A stretch of DNA of 64,000 nucleotides from Akebia trifoliata (lineage: Eukaryota; Streptophyta; Magnoliopsida; Ranunculales; Lardizabalaceae). The notes under the pieces were generated by a model. The model had not been told where the DNA came from. It worked only from the letters and a program-made list of their open reading frames with translations, and made no database searches. Positions 23,178-33,911 of the stretch are shown here, in pieces. Location: contig JADQWC010000254.1 of the NCBI GenBank assembly GCA_017979445.1, positions 1-64,000 of the forward strand. The letters are read 5' to 3'. A program made the position numbers and the translations under genes. Position 1 is the first letter of the stretch. Each line of letters begins with the position of its first letter.

Positions 23178-23515
23178 CAAAATCTTTAATTTTCAGGTCA
23201 GTTCGAGCTAAAAAAATGAATTTTTGATAGAGTAAGAATTTGTAAAATCTGATTGTACCATTGGATTTGTAATAAAAAAAATTATAGAAAATAAAGTATT
23301 TACTCGTCAATTTCAAAGTCCAAAAAGTCTAATTATCGTAAAAAAAAAAAAATAACGTTGATTTTTAGGTCAGACTTGGTTGAAAAAATGAATTTTTGTT
23401 AGAGCAAGAATTTATAAAATTTGATTTCACCATTAGATCGGCAATGAAAAATTATAGAAAAAGAAATATTTACTCGTCACTTTCGGAATCAGAAAAGTTG
23501 AGTTATCATCAAACC
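23178..23515. repeat. Two-unit tandem repeat (~170 bp)
   Basis: Blocks ending in TATTTACTCGTCA occur at about 23298-23309 and 23468-23479, preceded by related sequence containing AAAAAATGAATTTTTG. Only the first unit has a counterpart in duplication copy 1. Confidence 0.6.
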
Positions 23516-24474
23516 AAACAATGTCGAAAATATCGATTTTGTCCCGCCAGCTTATATAAAGAATTTCTAAATGAAATTTACCATTCATTATTTCCTACAA
23601 CTATTCAAAACACGTCAAAGATTTTTTAAAAGAAAACGTTGGTTTATACCAACTTTAAACTCGAGATTCATCGTGATCAAGTTTTCGTTGACATTCGACG
23701 AAAAAGGGAAAAATGTCTGTGATGTCAAACTCTATAAATCATGTCCATTTCTTTTTATTTTTCTCTTCTCTTTCTTCACATTTCATCAAAAAATCGTCGA
23801 AAATATAACGGGGTTTTGACCCTTTAACCTTCAATTTCAACCGATTATAGTCCAAACCATCATCCGTCAGAATTTAGTAATGGACCATTTCCATTATTAA
23901 CAAAATGAACCTAGAATCGTATCCTAGGCTCTACAGACTTCTAAACACAGAATAACTCGTAATCCCAGTACAGAACTACTAGTGAGCTTAGATATCAGAT
24001 TTCTGATATCACTCTATGATATCTATTACTTTTTTGTAACAGAGCTATCTATGTCTCATACAAACCTAATACTAAACTCTAATACCACTCTGTAGTGCCC
24101 TCGAAATACGAATACAAAATCCCATGTCAAATCTCAAGGTACTAGGTGGCGCCTCGAAACTTCGACATGGTTTCTTCTGTTTATATTAGCATTCCAAGGC
24201 ACTCAAAATACCTGTTAAACCAATTACATAATATCCTGAATATATATATATATATATAAAACAACAGTGGAAGACTATATACGTCTAACAATGTAAGGTA
24301 AATCAGAGTGCGAAAGAAGTAATACTATACAGGATTTACAAATATGTCCTTACACTCAAAGTCCTAACACTCAACCCAAAATCTATAATACAACTTGGAA
24401 GGATTGACGTGACTAGAAGGTATAGTCCTAGTGCTCACCAAGTAACAAATTCTAATTGTCTATTTGACTTATCA
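23516..24474. other. Gene-free, unrecognised, possibly transposon-derived
   Basis: No gene could be supported. It contains a short palindromic patch near 24000 (GATATCAGATTTCTGATATC) and a TA run near 24240-24260. The segment from about 24090 reads like non-coding LTR sequence, but I could not match it to a partner. Confidence 0.4.
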
Positions 24475-27045
24475 GAAGATCCTCACTCGTTGGCTTTACG
24501 TTCGCCTTGACTAAGGAAATACAGTATGAGGCTCAACCCGGCAAAATGCGTCTTCAAAGAAACGTCAAGCAAATTGTTAGGCTTTATCATTCATAAAAAG
24601 ACATCGAGATAGATTGAACAAATACCTAGTACATTTTCTAAATGAAGGCTCCAGTGTCAAAAAGGGGCGTAAGAGCATTTCTAGGCAGAATATAGTATAT
24701 CAGCAAATTCATCGCACAACTCATATATATCTGTGAACTAGTCTTTAAGTTATTCAAAAAAAAAAAATGTACCAAAAGCATGGAATGAGGACTATCAAGA
24801 AGCCTTTGACAAAATAAAGAAATATTTACTCAATTCGTCAGTCTTGGTTCCCCCTACGCTAGGGGGATTGCTGCTAATATATATCTCGGTACAAGAAACA
24901 TCCATGAGCTGTGTACTGGGGCAACATGATGAGTCTGATAGAAAAGAACAAGCCATTTACTATCTTAGTAAGAAGTTTACTAATTATGAGGCAAAACATT
25001 CAATGTTAGAAACTTGTTACGCGTTGTTCTGGGTATCTCAACGATTGCATCACTACCTCCTTAGCTACTTAAAAATGCTCATCGCTTGAATGGACCCTCT
25101 CAAATATCTCTTTGAGAAGCCAATGCTAAAAGGTCACACCACAAAATGGCAATTGCTGTTATCTGAATTTGACATCACCTATATCATTCAAAAGGCCATT
25201 AAGGGACAAACCATTGCTGACTACTTAGTTGAACACCCATTATCAGATTATGAGTCATTAAAAAAAAATTTCTCAAATGAAATCATCTTGTTGACCGAAA
25301 TCGAAGACAGTGATGAAGAGTAAGGTTGGAAAATGTACTTCAATGGAGCTACAAACCAAAAAAGAAATTGAATAAGGCAATTTTAATCAAACCTGATAGA
25401 TCTCATGTCTCAATTATTATTTGGTTGAAATTCCAATATTCCATTAATGAGGCAGAGTATGCAGCATGTATCGCAGGGTTGAAGGTAGCAATTGACCTAG
25501 AAGTAAATGAAATCTATGTATTCGAGAACTCAAGTCCGGTGATCTATCAAACAATTAGGGAATAAGATACTAGAGAACAAAGATTAATCCCTTACCATGA
25601 ATACATTGAAGAACTAAGCTCAAACTTCACTCGGATCTCATTCACCTACATACCTCTAGCCAAAAATCAGTTTGTAAATGCATTAGTCACGCTTGCTTCC
25701 ATGATTAGTATCTCAAAAGACCTAGTCATCGATTCTATTGAAATCGGCATCTAGGATGAACCAACTTATTGTTTACCTATGGATATAACAAAGCCCGATG
25801 AGAAACCATGATACTCGAACATCAAGGCATACTTAGAAGATCGAACCCTCCCATCAGATCTGATGGTAAATGAACGAAGAACCATCCAAAGATCGGCAAG
25901 TCAATTCTTCTTAAGTAATGAGATTCTATTCAAAAAATCGCATCACAATGTTCTCCTTCATTACGTTGTAGAAACAAAGGCTAAACGATTGATCAAGACT
26001 ATACTTGAGGGTCTACAGACCTCACATGAATTGTCACATGCTTTCCAAGAAGATCATGAAAATGAGATATTACTGGATAACAATAGAAAGTGATTGATAT
26101 CAACATATTCGTAGATGCCATCTCTACCAGGTCTACGTCAATACGATCAACGCTCCACCTTCAGAATTGCATAACATGACTATCCCTTAGCCCTTTTCAC
26201 TCTGGGGCATAGTCGTCATTGGACAGATCTCACCAAAAACTTCGAACGGACATCATTTCATCCTAGTCGGTATTGATTACTTTACAAAGTGGATAGAAGC
26301 AATCTCTCACGCAAATGTCACAAAAAGTAACATTTTGAAGTTCGTCAAGAACAATATCATCTGTCGGTATGGTTTCCCTAATATAATAACAACCGACAAT
26401 GCCAAAAACCCCAAGGACAAAGACATGGCAAAAATGTGCGAAGATTTCCAAATCACACATCACAATTTTGTACCTTATAGACCCAAAATAAATAGAATAG
26501 TTTAGGCGACCAACAAAAACATCAAAAGAATCATTGAGAAGATGACAGTCACCTACAAAGATTGGCACTACATGTTACCTTTCACCCTCCACGCCTATCA
26601 AACTTCATTCCGAACCTCAATTGGGGCTACTCCGTACTCATTGGTATATGGAATGGGAACAGTCTTACTCGATAAGGTTGAGATTCCCTTCCTCCAGATC
26701 TTAAAGGAAATAGAGTTAAATGAAACACAATGGATTCAATATCGGTTCGATCAACTAAATCTAATAGAGGAGAAGCGTCTTACATCCATTTTTCATAGGC
26801 AGGTCAACAAACTATGAATCGCCTATGCTTACAACAAGAATGTCAAATCTCGAAATTTCTTACTAGGAGACCTTGCTTTGAAAAAGATTTTATCAATCCA
26901 AGAAGATGCTAGAGGAAAATTTGACCAAACTATGAAGGACCATTCATCGTGCAAAAGATAATGATAGGAGGAGTACTGATCCTTAAAGAAATGGACGGAC
27001 AAATCTTTTCTCAACCGATCAATGCTAACATTGTCAAAAATACTA
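24475..27045 (+). pseudogene. Decayed Tat-clade Ty3/gypsy pol (RT end, RNase H, second RNase H, integrase)
   Basis: Fragments in shifting frames with many stops. They read: the C-terminal part of reverse transcriptase (MRLNPAKCVF near 24520); gypsy RNase H (IYYLSKKF, about 24840-25320); a second, archaeal-type RNase H (YFNGATNQK, then NEAEYAACIAGL, about 25330-25750); and an integrase with HFILVGIDYFTKWIEA and TTDNA, continuing to about 27045. A second RNase H between the first and integrase is the hallmark of the Tat (Ogre/Retand-like) branch. The RT active-site region, protease, gag and 5' LTR are missing, so the element is truncated at its left end. Its 3' LTR is at 37478, beyond a nested insertion. 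Confidence 0.88.
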
Positions 27046-28719
27046 TGCCTGAGATCTGACCCTAAGATAACGAAAGGTCGTCTTTGTTATCCCAAAGATA
27101 ACTATCCAACATTAATCAACCATTTTGAGCCATCACATTTATTTCTTAACCTAAGACTGGGGCAAGTTACCATTAAAAATAACTGCAGAAAAGCCAAAGC
27201 ATCAAAGTACTCCTAACCCGCATAAGGATAAACTATGACCAGCTAAAAAAAAATCAAAAAGTCAAAAACTTAGATACTTGATCTTGAGTTACATTCAAAT
27301 CTCCAGCCTAAACAAGTTCAAGAAATGTTGGGAAGAGACATAAATTATCTTTTCAAAACAAAAATAGACAAACCCCATGTCTAACCCACTTTAGACAAAC
27401 CTAGACCTTAACATTTTTGTATTTTTTTCACCACCATTAACCTAAGCCCACATTTCTCACCAAAAGTCTTTTTCGGATTAGGGAATGGTCTAAGGTATCA
27501 TAATGACAATGGAAACGCTACATAAAGACACCAACGATCTTGCAACTTGATCCGAACCTTAAATCTTATTAATCATTGGAAGACTTGAGAGGGGAATCTA
27601 GATCGAATATTCGAATAAAAAGAGTATCTTGAAGCTTAGAGTAGTTGATCTCATGATTCAACTTGAGCTACCGAACCACAAGAAGTCATCGTCAAACTCG
27701 ATAGGAGAATCTATATTGATCACTCAAGAAAGAACGCCACTACAAGAGTAGAGTCGTTGATCTCACAGCTTAACTTGAATCACCAAACCACAAAGACACA
27801 GAAACTCCAAGCAGCAATTGTAATATAAAAATTCCAAAAAAATATAAGTATAGTCTGAAAGGGCATAGTGAAAATCCGATAAGGCACTATGAGTAAAAAA
27901 AGCATACTATAGTAATATCAAAGCCACCAGCACGATGAAAATCCAAAAGGGCGTCGATGCGTAAAAACGTAAAAATTAGATCTGGTGAAAATCATAATTG
28001 GCATTAGGGGCAATAAGGGAAAATAAAAAAAATGATGATGAATTCATAGTCCACATGACTATAAATTGTGAACGAAAAAAATTTCTCGAAAAAAATTTCT
28101 CGAAATCCCAAGTCCCGCGCTCAATCAATATTTACCCAGTACTGGGGCATTAGGGATGACTCTAAAAGAGCCTAAGAACTACTGACATTTATGTCCTCAA
28201 TAGTTGGCAAATCACAGAAATCATCGAAACATGAAAGGTTTTTCAAAAAAATTTATATTCTGTATCTTCAATATTTATTCGACAAAAATAAATCACAAAA
28301 TTTCAAACATTTTCAAAACTACTATTTTAGCTAATGAGAAAAAAAATCTAAGACTTATTCAAACATCATGTTTTCAAAACAATCGATACACCTGAGGCCA
28401 AGTAAGTAAAAAATTTATTTTCTTTTCATTCAAACTTTTCAAAGCTTCACATTACATTTTTCCAAAAAAAAAAAAAAATACAAAAAATATATGATCCAAT
28501 CATACATCTCGGTGAGAAATGAAGAAATATCAAATTTCTCCTCTAAAGCACGAATTCGGGCAGCTTGCCCAATTATAACCACCTCAACATTTGAAGCACC
28601 ACGACTCAACAAGTAAGATGCGAAGGCATTGAAATAGAGACCCTGAGTAAGTCTCTCATGTAGATCATCAATCTCAGCCCTCAAGACAAAAGACTCATCA
28701 CTCTTCAAAGACTTAAGTC
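27046..28719 (+). mobile_element. 3' untranslated region of the decayed Tat element, left part
   Basis: Non-coding on the plus strand and continuous with the pol relic. It is cut at 28720-28724 (AGGTT) by the nested minus-strand Tat element, and resumes at about 36762. Tat-type elements often have long 3' regions like this with antisense reading frames; one candidate is at 28439-28708. Confidence 0.6.
28439..28708 (-). pseudogene. Antisense reading frame in the 3' region of the Tat element
   Basis: 89 codons on the minus strand with a coherent, non-repetitive composition (DDLHERLTQGLYFNAFASYL, then GQAARIRALEEKFD). Antisense frames between pol and the 3' LTR have been described for Tat-lineage elements. 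There is no ATG start, an in-frame stop lies just upstream, and the nested insertion cuts the region 16 bp beyond. It is therefore at best a fragment. Function unknown. Confidence 0.35.
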
Positions 28720-28724
28720 AGGTT

Positions 28725-30413
28725 TGAAATCGCCTCGACCCTTTTTCACTAAATAGTGGATAGGGGTCTAAACCTTTGAGAAATGGGGGTCGCAACCTAG
28801 TTTAGGTCTAGGAACCATAAATAACTCCAAATGGATATGGGTCGATCCACGGATCAAAGATATGGGTAAGGGGTCAGATTACGGGTTTCAGAAGGTATTA
28901 GACACTGAACCCGCCCAATCAACATAATCGATTTCTACTACAATCCAAAATCATCATATTGTCAACATACAAAGACTATAGTCAAGGTCATAGTCCAATC
29001 ATCATCATCAATTTATGTTGGGTTTGCCAAACAAATCCTATGACTAAAATTGTCCCAATTATTACATGATCATTTTTTGAATTCCATAAAATATGGAAGG
29101 GTTTGAAAAAGTCCTAATTAGCTTCATGACCTGAAATCAATTAAGAAATTCTACTTGCAAGTATTCCCCAAACGATAGAATGAAATAGTATGAATCGTTT
29201 CCTTCAAGCAGGACTCAATGGCCTATGAGCACTCATTGCTATAGAGATTAAAGAGATAGGAACAAAGAGAGATAAAACTGGGCAAAGAGAGGCGCATCGT
29301 GTTGGGCAGTAAAGGGTCGTTACAGTAGCAAGTTGAAGATGGGAATGACTGCAGCAAAGAGGCTGCAAATTGAAGATGGAGATGAGGTGGACATGCATCA
29401 CAGAGAGAGTGTCCTCCTTCTTTGAAACATGAAGAGAATGGAATGAAAAGCGGAGCTCATTAATGGCTGCTGGTTGTGCTTTGTTTTTGCTCCAAACCGT
29501 GGAAACTAAATGGTTGATGATTGAGAACGTCTGTGCTTGGTGTTCAGAGAGAGGAGTTTAGAGAAAGATGAGAGATCATTGAGAGGAATCTTGTAGCTAT
29601 TGCCCAATGCGAGAGAGAGAGAGAGAGACTCTCAAACGTGGGTGAGTGGTATCTCTAGAGACATAATTGTTGTCCAGAACAGAGAGAGACGTGGGGAGAG
29701 AGCTGCTGCTGCAAGGGGAAACGTGGTAGAGAGAGGAATGGGAGAGCTGGTTCAAGGGTGAAGCATGGAGGAGAGGATCTTGTTAGTGCTATCCAATGCG
29801 AGAGAAAGTTTCTCAAACATGAGTGGTCTTTCTAAAGACATAGTTGCTGTCCATAATAGAGAGAGACGTAGGGAGAGGGCTGGAAAGGATGTGAGGGTGA
29901 TAAAGGCCAAAGAAAACGTGGGAGTAAGATAATAAGGCTTTGAAGGAGTTGATTGGGTAGGGAGATGAGTTGAGGACGTGGAGAAGGGAGACTGTTGCAG
30001 ACCGTGAGGTGAAGAAGATGAGTGTGGGGTGAGTTGTAGAATAGGATTTGCAGGTTCAATGGGGGAAGGGAAGGGGCTGTTGCAGCAACTTCGTTGGGGA
30101 AGAAGAAAGTTTGAGAGTGAGGGAGAGAAGAGAGAGACTTCCAAAAGAGAGAGGTGTTGAAGAAGAAGAGAAGAAGACGTGTCAGAAGAAGACCCCAAGA
30201 CGAAGGAGACGTCTTTCTTTATATAGAAAATGAGTTTCTATTTTCCATTTTTTTTTCTTTCTAATTTTTTTTATATTTTCTTTCTCATTTTTTCAATTAA
30301 CACGTATTCTCTTATCTTATTTTTTATTCCCTTTTAGGAGAATGATGGTGGGGCGATCCCACGTTACTCGTACTTTGTTTGTCAAGTTATGGTTGGTGGA
30401 TTGTTCATCATCT
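28725..30413 (-). repeat. Truncated 3' LTR of nested Tat element
   Basis: 1,689 bp matching 33912-35585 with scattered substitutions and small indels. The part matching 35586-36761 is missing. On the minus strand it contains a TATATA box in CTATATAAAG near 30219-30228. Confidence 0.88.
29752..30198 (-). other. Open frame within the LTR, downstream of its TATA box (148 codons)
   Basis: Ser/Leu/Pro-rich frame starting MGSSSDTSSSLLLQHL, about 20-30 bp after the LTR TATA box, in the sense of the nested element. The other LTR keeps a 143-codon version (34951-35382). The composition reflects purine/pyrimidine-biased LTR sequence and there is no recognisable domain. It may be chance. Confidence 0.25.
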
Positions 30414-30813
30414 CGTCGTGTTCCTTTGGGGATAAATTAGTTTCGATCTGAATTTTTTTGAGACTTATTTTTTTTATTCTGAGGTCAATGACCTTTGCTT
30501 CATCGATTAGAGGTTGAACCTGACTTTTTTCTTCTTGTTTAAATAATTCGATTGATTCGGGAGGGGATTCCTTGTTAGAGGATCATCTCCTAAAGCAAGA
30601 TTATTAGTTAACTCGTTAATGCGCTCGAGGTATTCAGAAATTCCTTTTATTCAATTAAATTCAGATGGGGCAACAGACACCATTGCAGACTCGACAAACT
30701 GACTTGACTCAACAGAAATAAAAGGCTAGACTCGATCTAACAAGAATAAGACATTGTAAAAATAAATAATAATAAAAACAAGACCCAAACTAAATCACAT
30801 GACTCATAAAAAA

Positions 30814-32766
30814 TTAAAGACAAGTACCCACAATGGGTTTAATTACAGACTGAGGACTCAAGACATTTCTTTCAACCGGTAGGACTGAAACATGGTAATC
30901 TTCAAGGAACAACTGGGCAATGTTAAGAGACTCTGTGGTAATTTGCCAGTCTCGAACTTCTTCTCCAGATTCTTTGTCCTTTTCTGATAATTTCTTATTC
31001 AGACTTGATTCTTCTCCCTTGGCCAAGGTCGTATCGAGTTTAGATATTTCAAAAGTTCTTTCTTCCCGAGTCACATATTCATGTTCATTACAATAGAGGG
31101 AGAAAGGTTCGTATTCTTAGTCTAATAAGTAAGGATTTTCATCTTTTAAGAAACTAGATTTTTTCAAATCCATTTGAGTGATAAGAGTAGAACTATCATA
31201 ATGAGGTGGAGATAAGCAATATATTCCATCTGAAGTTAAGTTGAATGGTTTACAGCTAATCATGAGAACTTCCTTGGGGACTATCATTCCAATAAGCGGA
31301 GGGCTAGGTGATTTAGGATTGACTGGGTGGATGAGGATGACTGGGTCAAATGGGAGATAGGTATTAGACACCATGTTCAAGGTTTGGGGAGGTTGGTACA
31401 TAAGTAAAGGATTGGCAGTAACATTTGGTTGAACAGTATGACGAAGGGCAACACAATAATCAGTAAGGTGACCAGGATTTTGGTGAAACTCACAAAATGA
31501 GTTGAGATTCTGAGAAGTGGGGAGTGGACTTGGTAGAGGTCAATGTTGAAGAGGTGTAACGAGCCCTTTACTTAATAGTTTCTGAAAGACCACACTCAAA
31601 GACATCCCAAGATTAGTGAACTTCCTGCGCGGTCGAGGATGACTGGGATTAGCCTGGTTAATAGGTGAGATAGTAGAATGGATGGGTGTAGCAGATGTAT
31701 TGGTTACATAAGCATTATTAGTACTATGCTTGAAATTGGGGAAGGGCTTTTTGAACTTATTGTCTAAAGGGTTGGAAAGGACCCCGGAAACGAAAGTATC
31801 CTTGATTTGGCTACCGACTTGTAACAGGGACTTGAATGTGGGGAGGTATTGGGAGACTAAATGCTGAGCATACCCTTGTAAAAGATTTTTCAATATGATG
31901 GCCACTTGTTCTTTTTCTGATGGTCTATCCCACCTTTATGCAGCTTTGGCCCTCCAGCAACTAATGATGTCAGTAAACGTTTCCCCGTTCTTTTGCTTAG
32001 TTGATTCTAAATCCTATCGAGAGGTTTCAATCTCAGTACTATACTTGTATTGGTGCCAAAACAACTTTGACATATTCTCTCATATCCCGATTATAGACGG
32101 ATCTTGAGACATCAACCATCATAGTGCTGATCTCGATAGAGTGTGTTAGAATAATGATGCCATATGTTCATCACTTAAGCCTAGAGTGCGCATGTTAGTT
32201 ACATATATTTTGAGGTGTGTTCTTGCACAACCTACCCCATTGAATTTTTCCATTTTTGGCATTACGAACTTTTCAGGCAAACGAAATCTAGGGATTTGAT
32301 TTAGGGTCTCGATGCCTGCTGTGATTTCATCAATCCCTTTTATGCTTTTCAAAATTATTTCCAACTGAGTCATTCTATTAGTCAGTACCGGATTTTCATT
32401 GAAGTGTTCTTCATTTCCATCAAGCTCGTAGACATCTTCTAGATTTCTAACAATGCTTCCTTCTGGTCCTTTGCCCCTTTGATCATCAGGAGAATTTCTT
32501 GTCGATTCAGAGATCTGTTCTAGCACTTCTACCTTGATTTTGATGTTATTTATATCCATTGCAAAGACGATCAAGATCTTACGAATTTTTGTAAGTTCAG
32601 ATTCAGAGACTATTTCTGATGGTTCACTTGGTGCTGATGTTCGTTCTAACCGACCCAACTCTCTACTCCAACTAGGTGGTAGACGCTTAAGCTTAGGAGC
32701 AATGATATCCTGAAACCTCATCAATGGTGGATTATTTGTTGAAGACCCGAGGGTAGGTTTTAACAA
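30814..32766 (-). pseudogene. Decayed gag of nested Tat element
   Basis: Minus-strand pieces at 32766-32146, 31905-31540, 31401-31117 and 31074-30814 are separated by stops. The first carries PEKFVMPKMEKFNG and ARTHLKIY, typical of gypsy gag. The second has LVSQYLPTFKSLLQVGSQIKD. Between the second and third lies a zinc-knuckle-like CEFHQNPGHLTDYC (about 31450-31500). No enzymatic domain follows. It would be a structural protein of the virus-like particle, and is now non-functional. Confidence 0.8.
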
Positions 32767-33889
32767 TTAGAACTAAAGGTCCCTCTTGATAGCATTTATT
32801 AGATTAACCCCTTAGATTCAAAGTCTCTAACCGATGAAACATTCCGAGCAAGGAATTACATGAAGATAATTTGCTGATTGATCAAGAATCTTAGAAAATT
32901 TTTGAATCATAATTAAGGATTGCACGACCTTCAAAAAGCAAGATCCAGATTGTATCAATCGATATATCCCTTAAAATGACTTTACTAATCTCGATCTTGT
33001 TGATTATAAAATATTTAATCCATTGAATTAAATTGGCCAATAAAAATGATTGGGACTATGTACCCATTTGAGTTTGGACTGGTTCGACCCAATGGATCTG
33101 AATGTTCTACTCGAATTGTTTCATGTACTATTTTTAAGTGAATTAGTCCAACTTGTTTATGTGTTGATCTATAAGATCCATTTACCAATTAGGCTAACTA
33201 GTTTAACTTGACATTGATCCGTATGTTTCATCAGTTATATTTATTGGGTTGGATCGGTATTGCGGGTTCAATTTGTGCGGTGTGGACCGGTCCACCGTCT
33301 TACTTTTTGGTTAAATTAAGTAAAGCAACTTGGGAGCACTATTTGATCGATTCGAGTCGTGGCCTAGTGGGACCGTACTTAAGTTCAAGGTTCTAAGCTC
33401 ACTATATGATTGAGGCTAAGTTAGGATAAAGCTTAGGTCACTTCAGCCCAAAACACCGATATACTATCCCAGTTTCACTTAGTCAAGCAGTGTGTGGTGC
33501 TCCAGTTTGATATACCCAAAGGTATTATATTGAAGTTGTAGCATTCACTATTATCCCCCGTGTCCCGAAGGACAAGGTTAGCTTGGATCCGGCTACGGGG
33601 TTTGGAGGGACATGTTATGATGCAAATATGAATATGCATGCTCGTGAGTGTGTGCAAAGGGGACAAAGTGCGCTCGGGACATTTTCGAGAATATCTAATC
33701 ATACAAATCACATTCATCCCATCATCCAACCAATCACAATGAATACAATAATTGATTACATCCAATCGCAACCCAATGAAAAAAAGGACAAAACCTAACC
33801 TAATCTGAGAGTCTCATTAAGTCAACTAGGTTGACTCGAGCAAAAGGTCAACCTAATGATAGTCTTGGATCGGGTCAAGTTTGACCCTA

Positions 33890-33911
33890 AAATCCCCAGT
33901 GGAGTAGCCAC
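33890..33911 (-). other. Primer-binding region of nested Tat element
   Basis: On the minus strand the LTR ends GATTTCA and is followed by GTGGCTACTCCACTGGGG. Similar GACTCC-CTGGGG sequence follows the 5' LTR in many plant Tat elements. Which tRNA it matches was not verified. Confidence 0.55.

Larger units (their letters stand above)
18426..23311. repeat. Segmental duplication, copy 2 (4.9 kb)
   Basis: Collinear with 9777-18018 but without the candidate solo LTR and the 1.3-kb block that carries the CACTA-like end. Beyond 23311 the sequence continues uninterrupted, where copy 1 is cut by TA repeats and a MITE. This suggests copy 2 preserves the original right flank. No intact gene was seen. 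Confidence 0.85.

Noticed and set aside
23396..23819. Two overlapping plus-strand frames (77 and 82 codons)
   Set aside because: AT-rich, overlapping in different frames, one partly inside a tandem repeat; no protein-like motif.
33208..33798. Short frames on both strands near the nested Tat primer site
   Set aside because: They fall in the untranslated leader of the nested element and lack any gag or pol motif.
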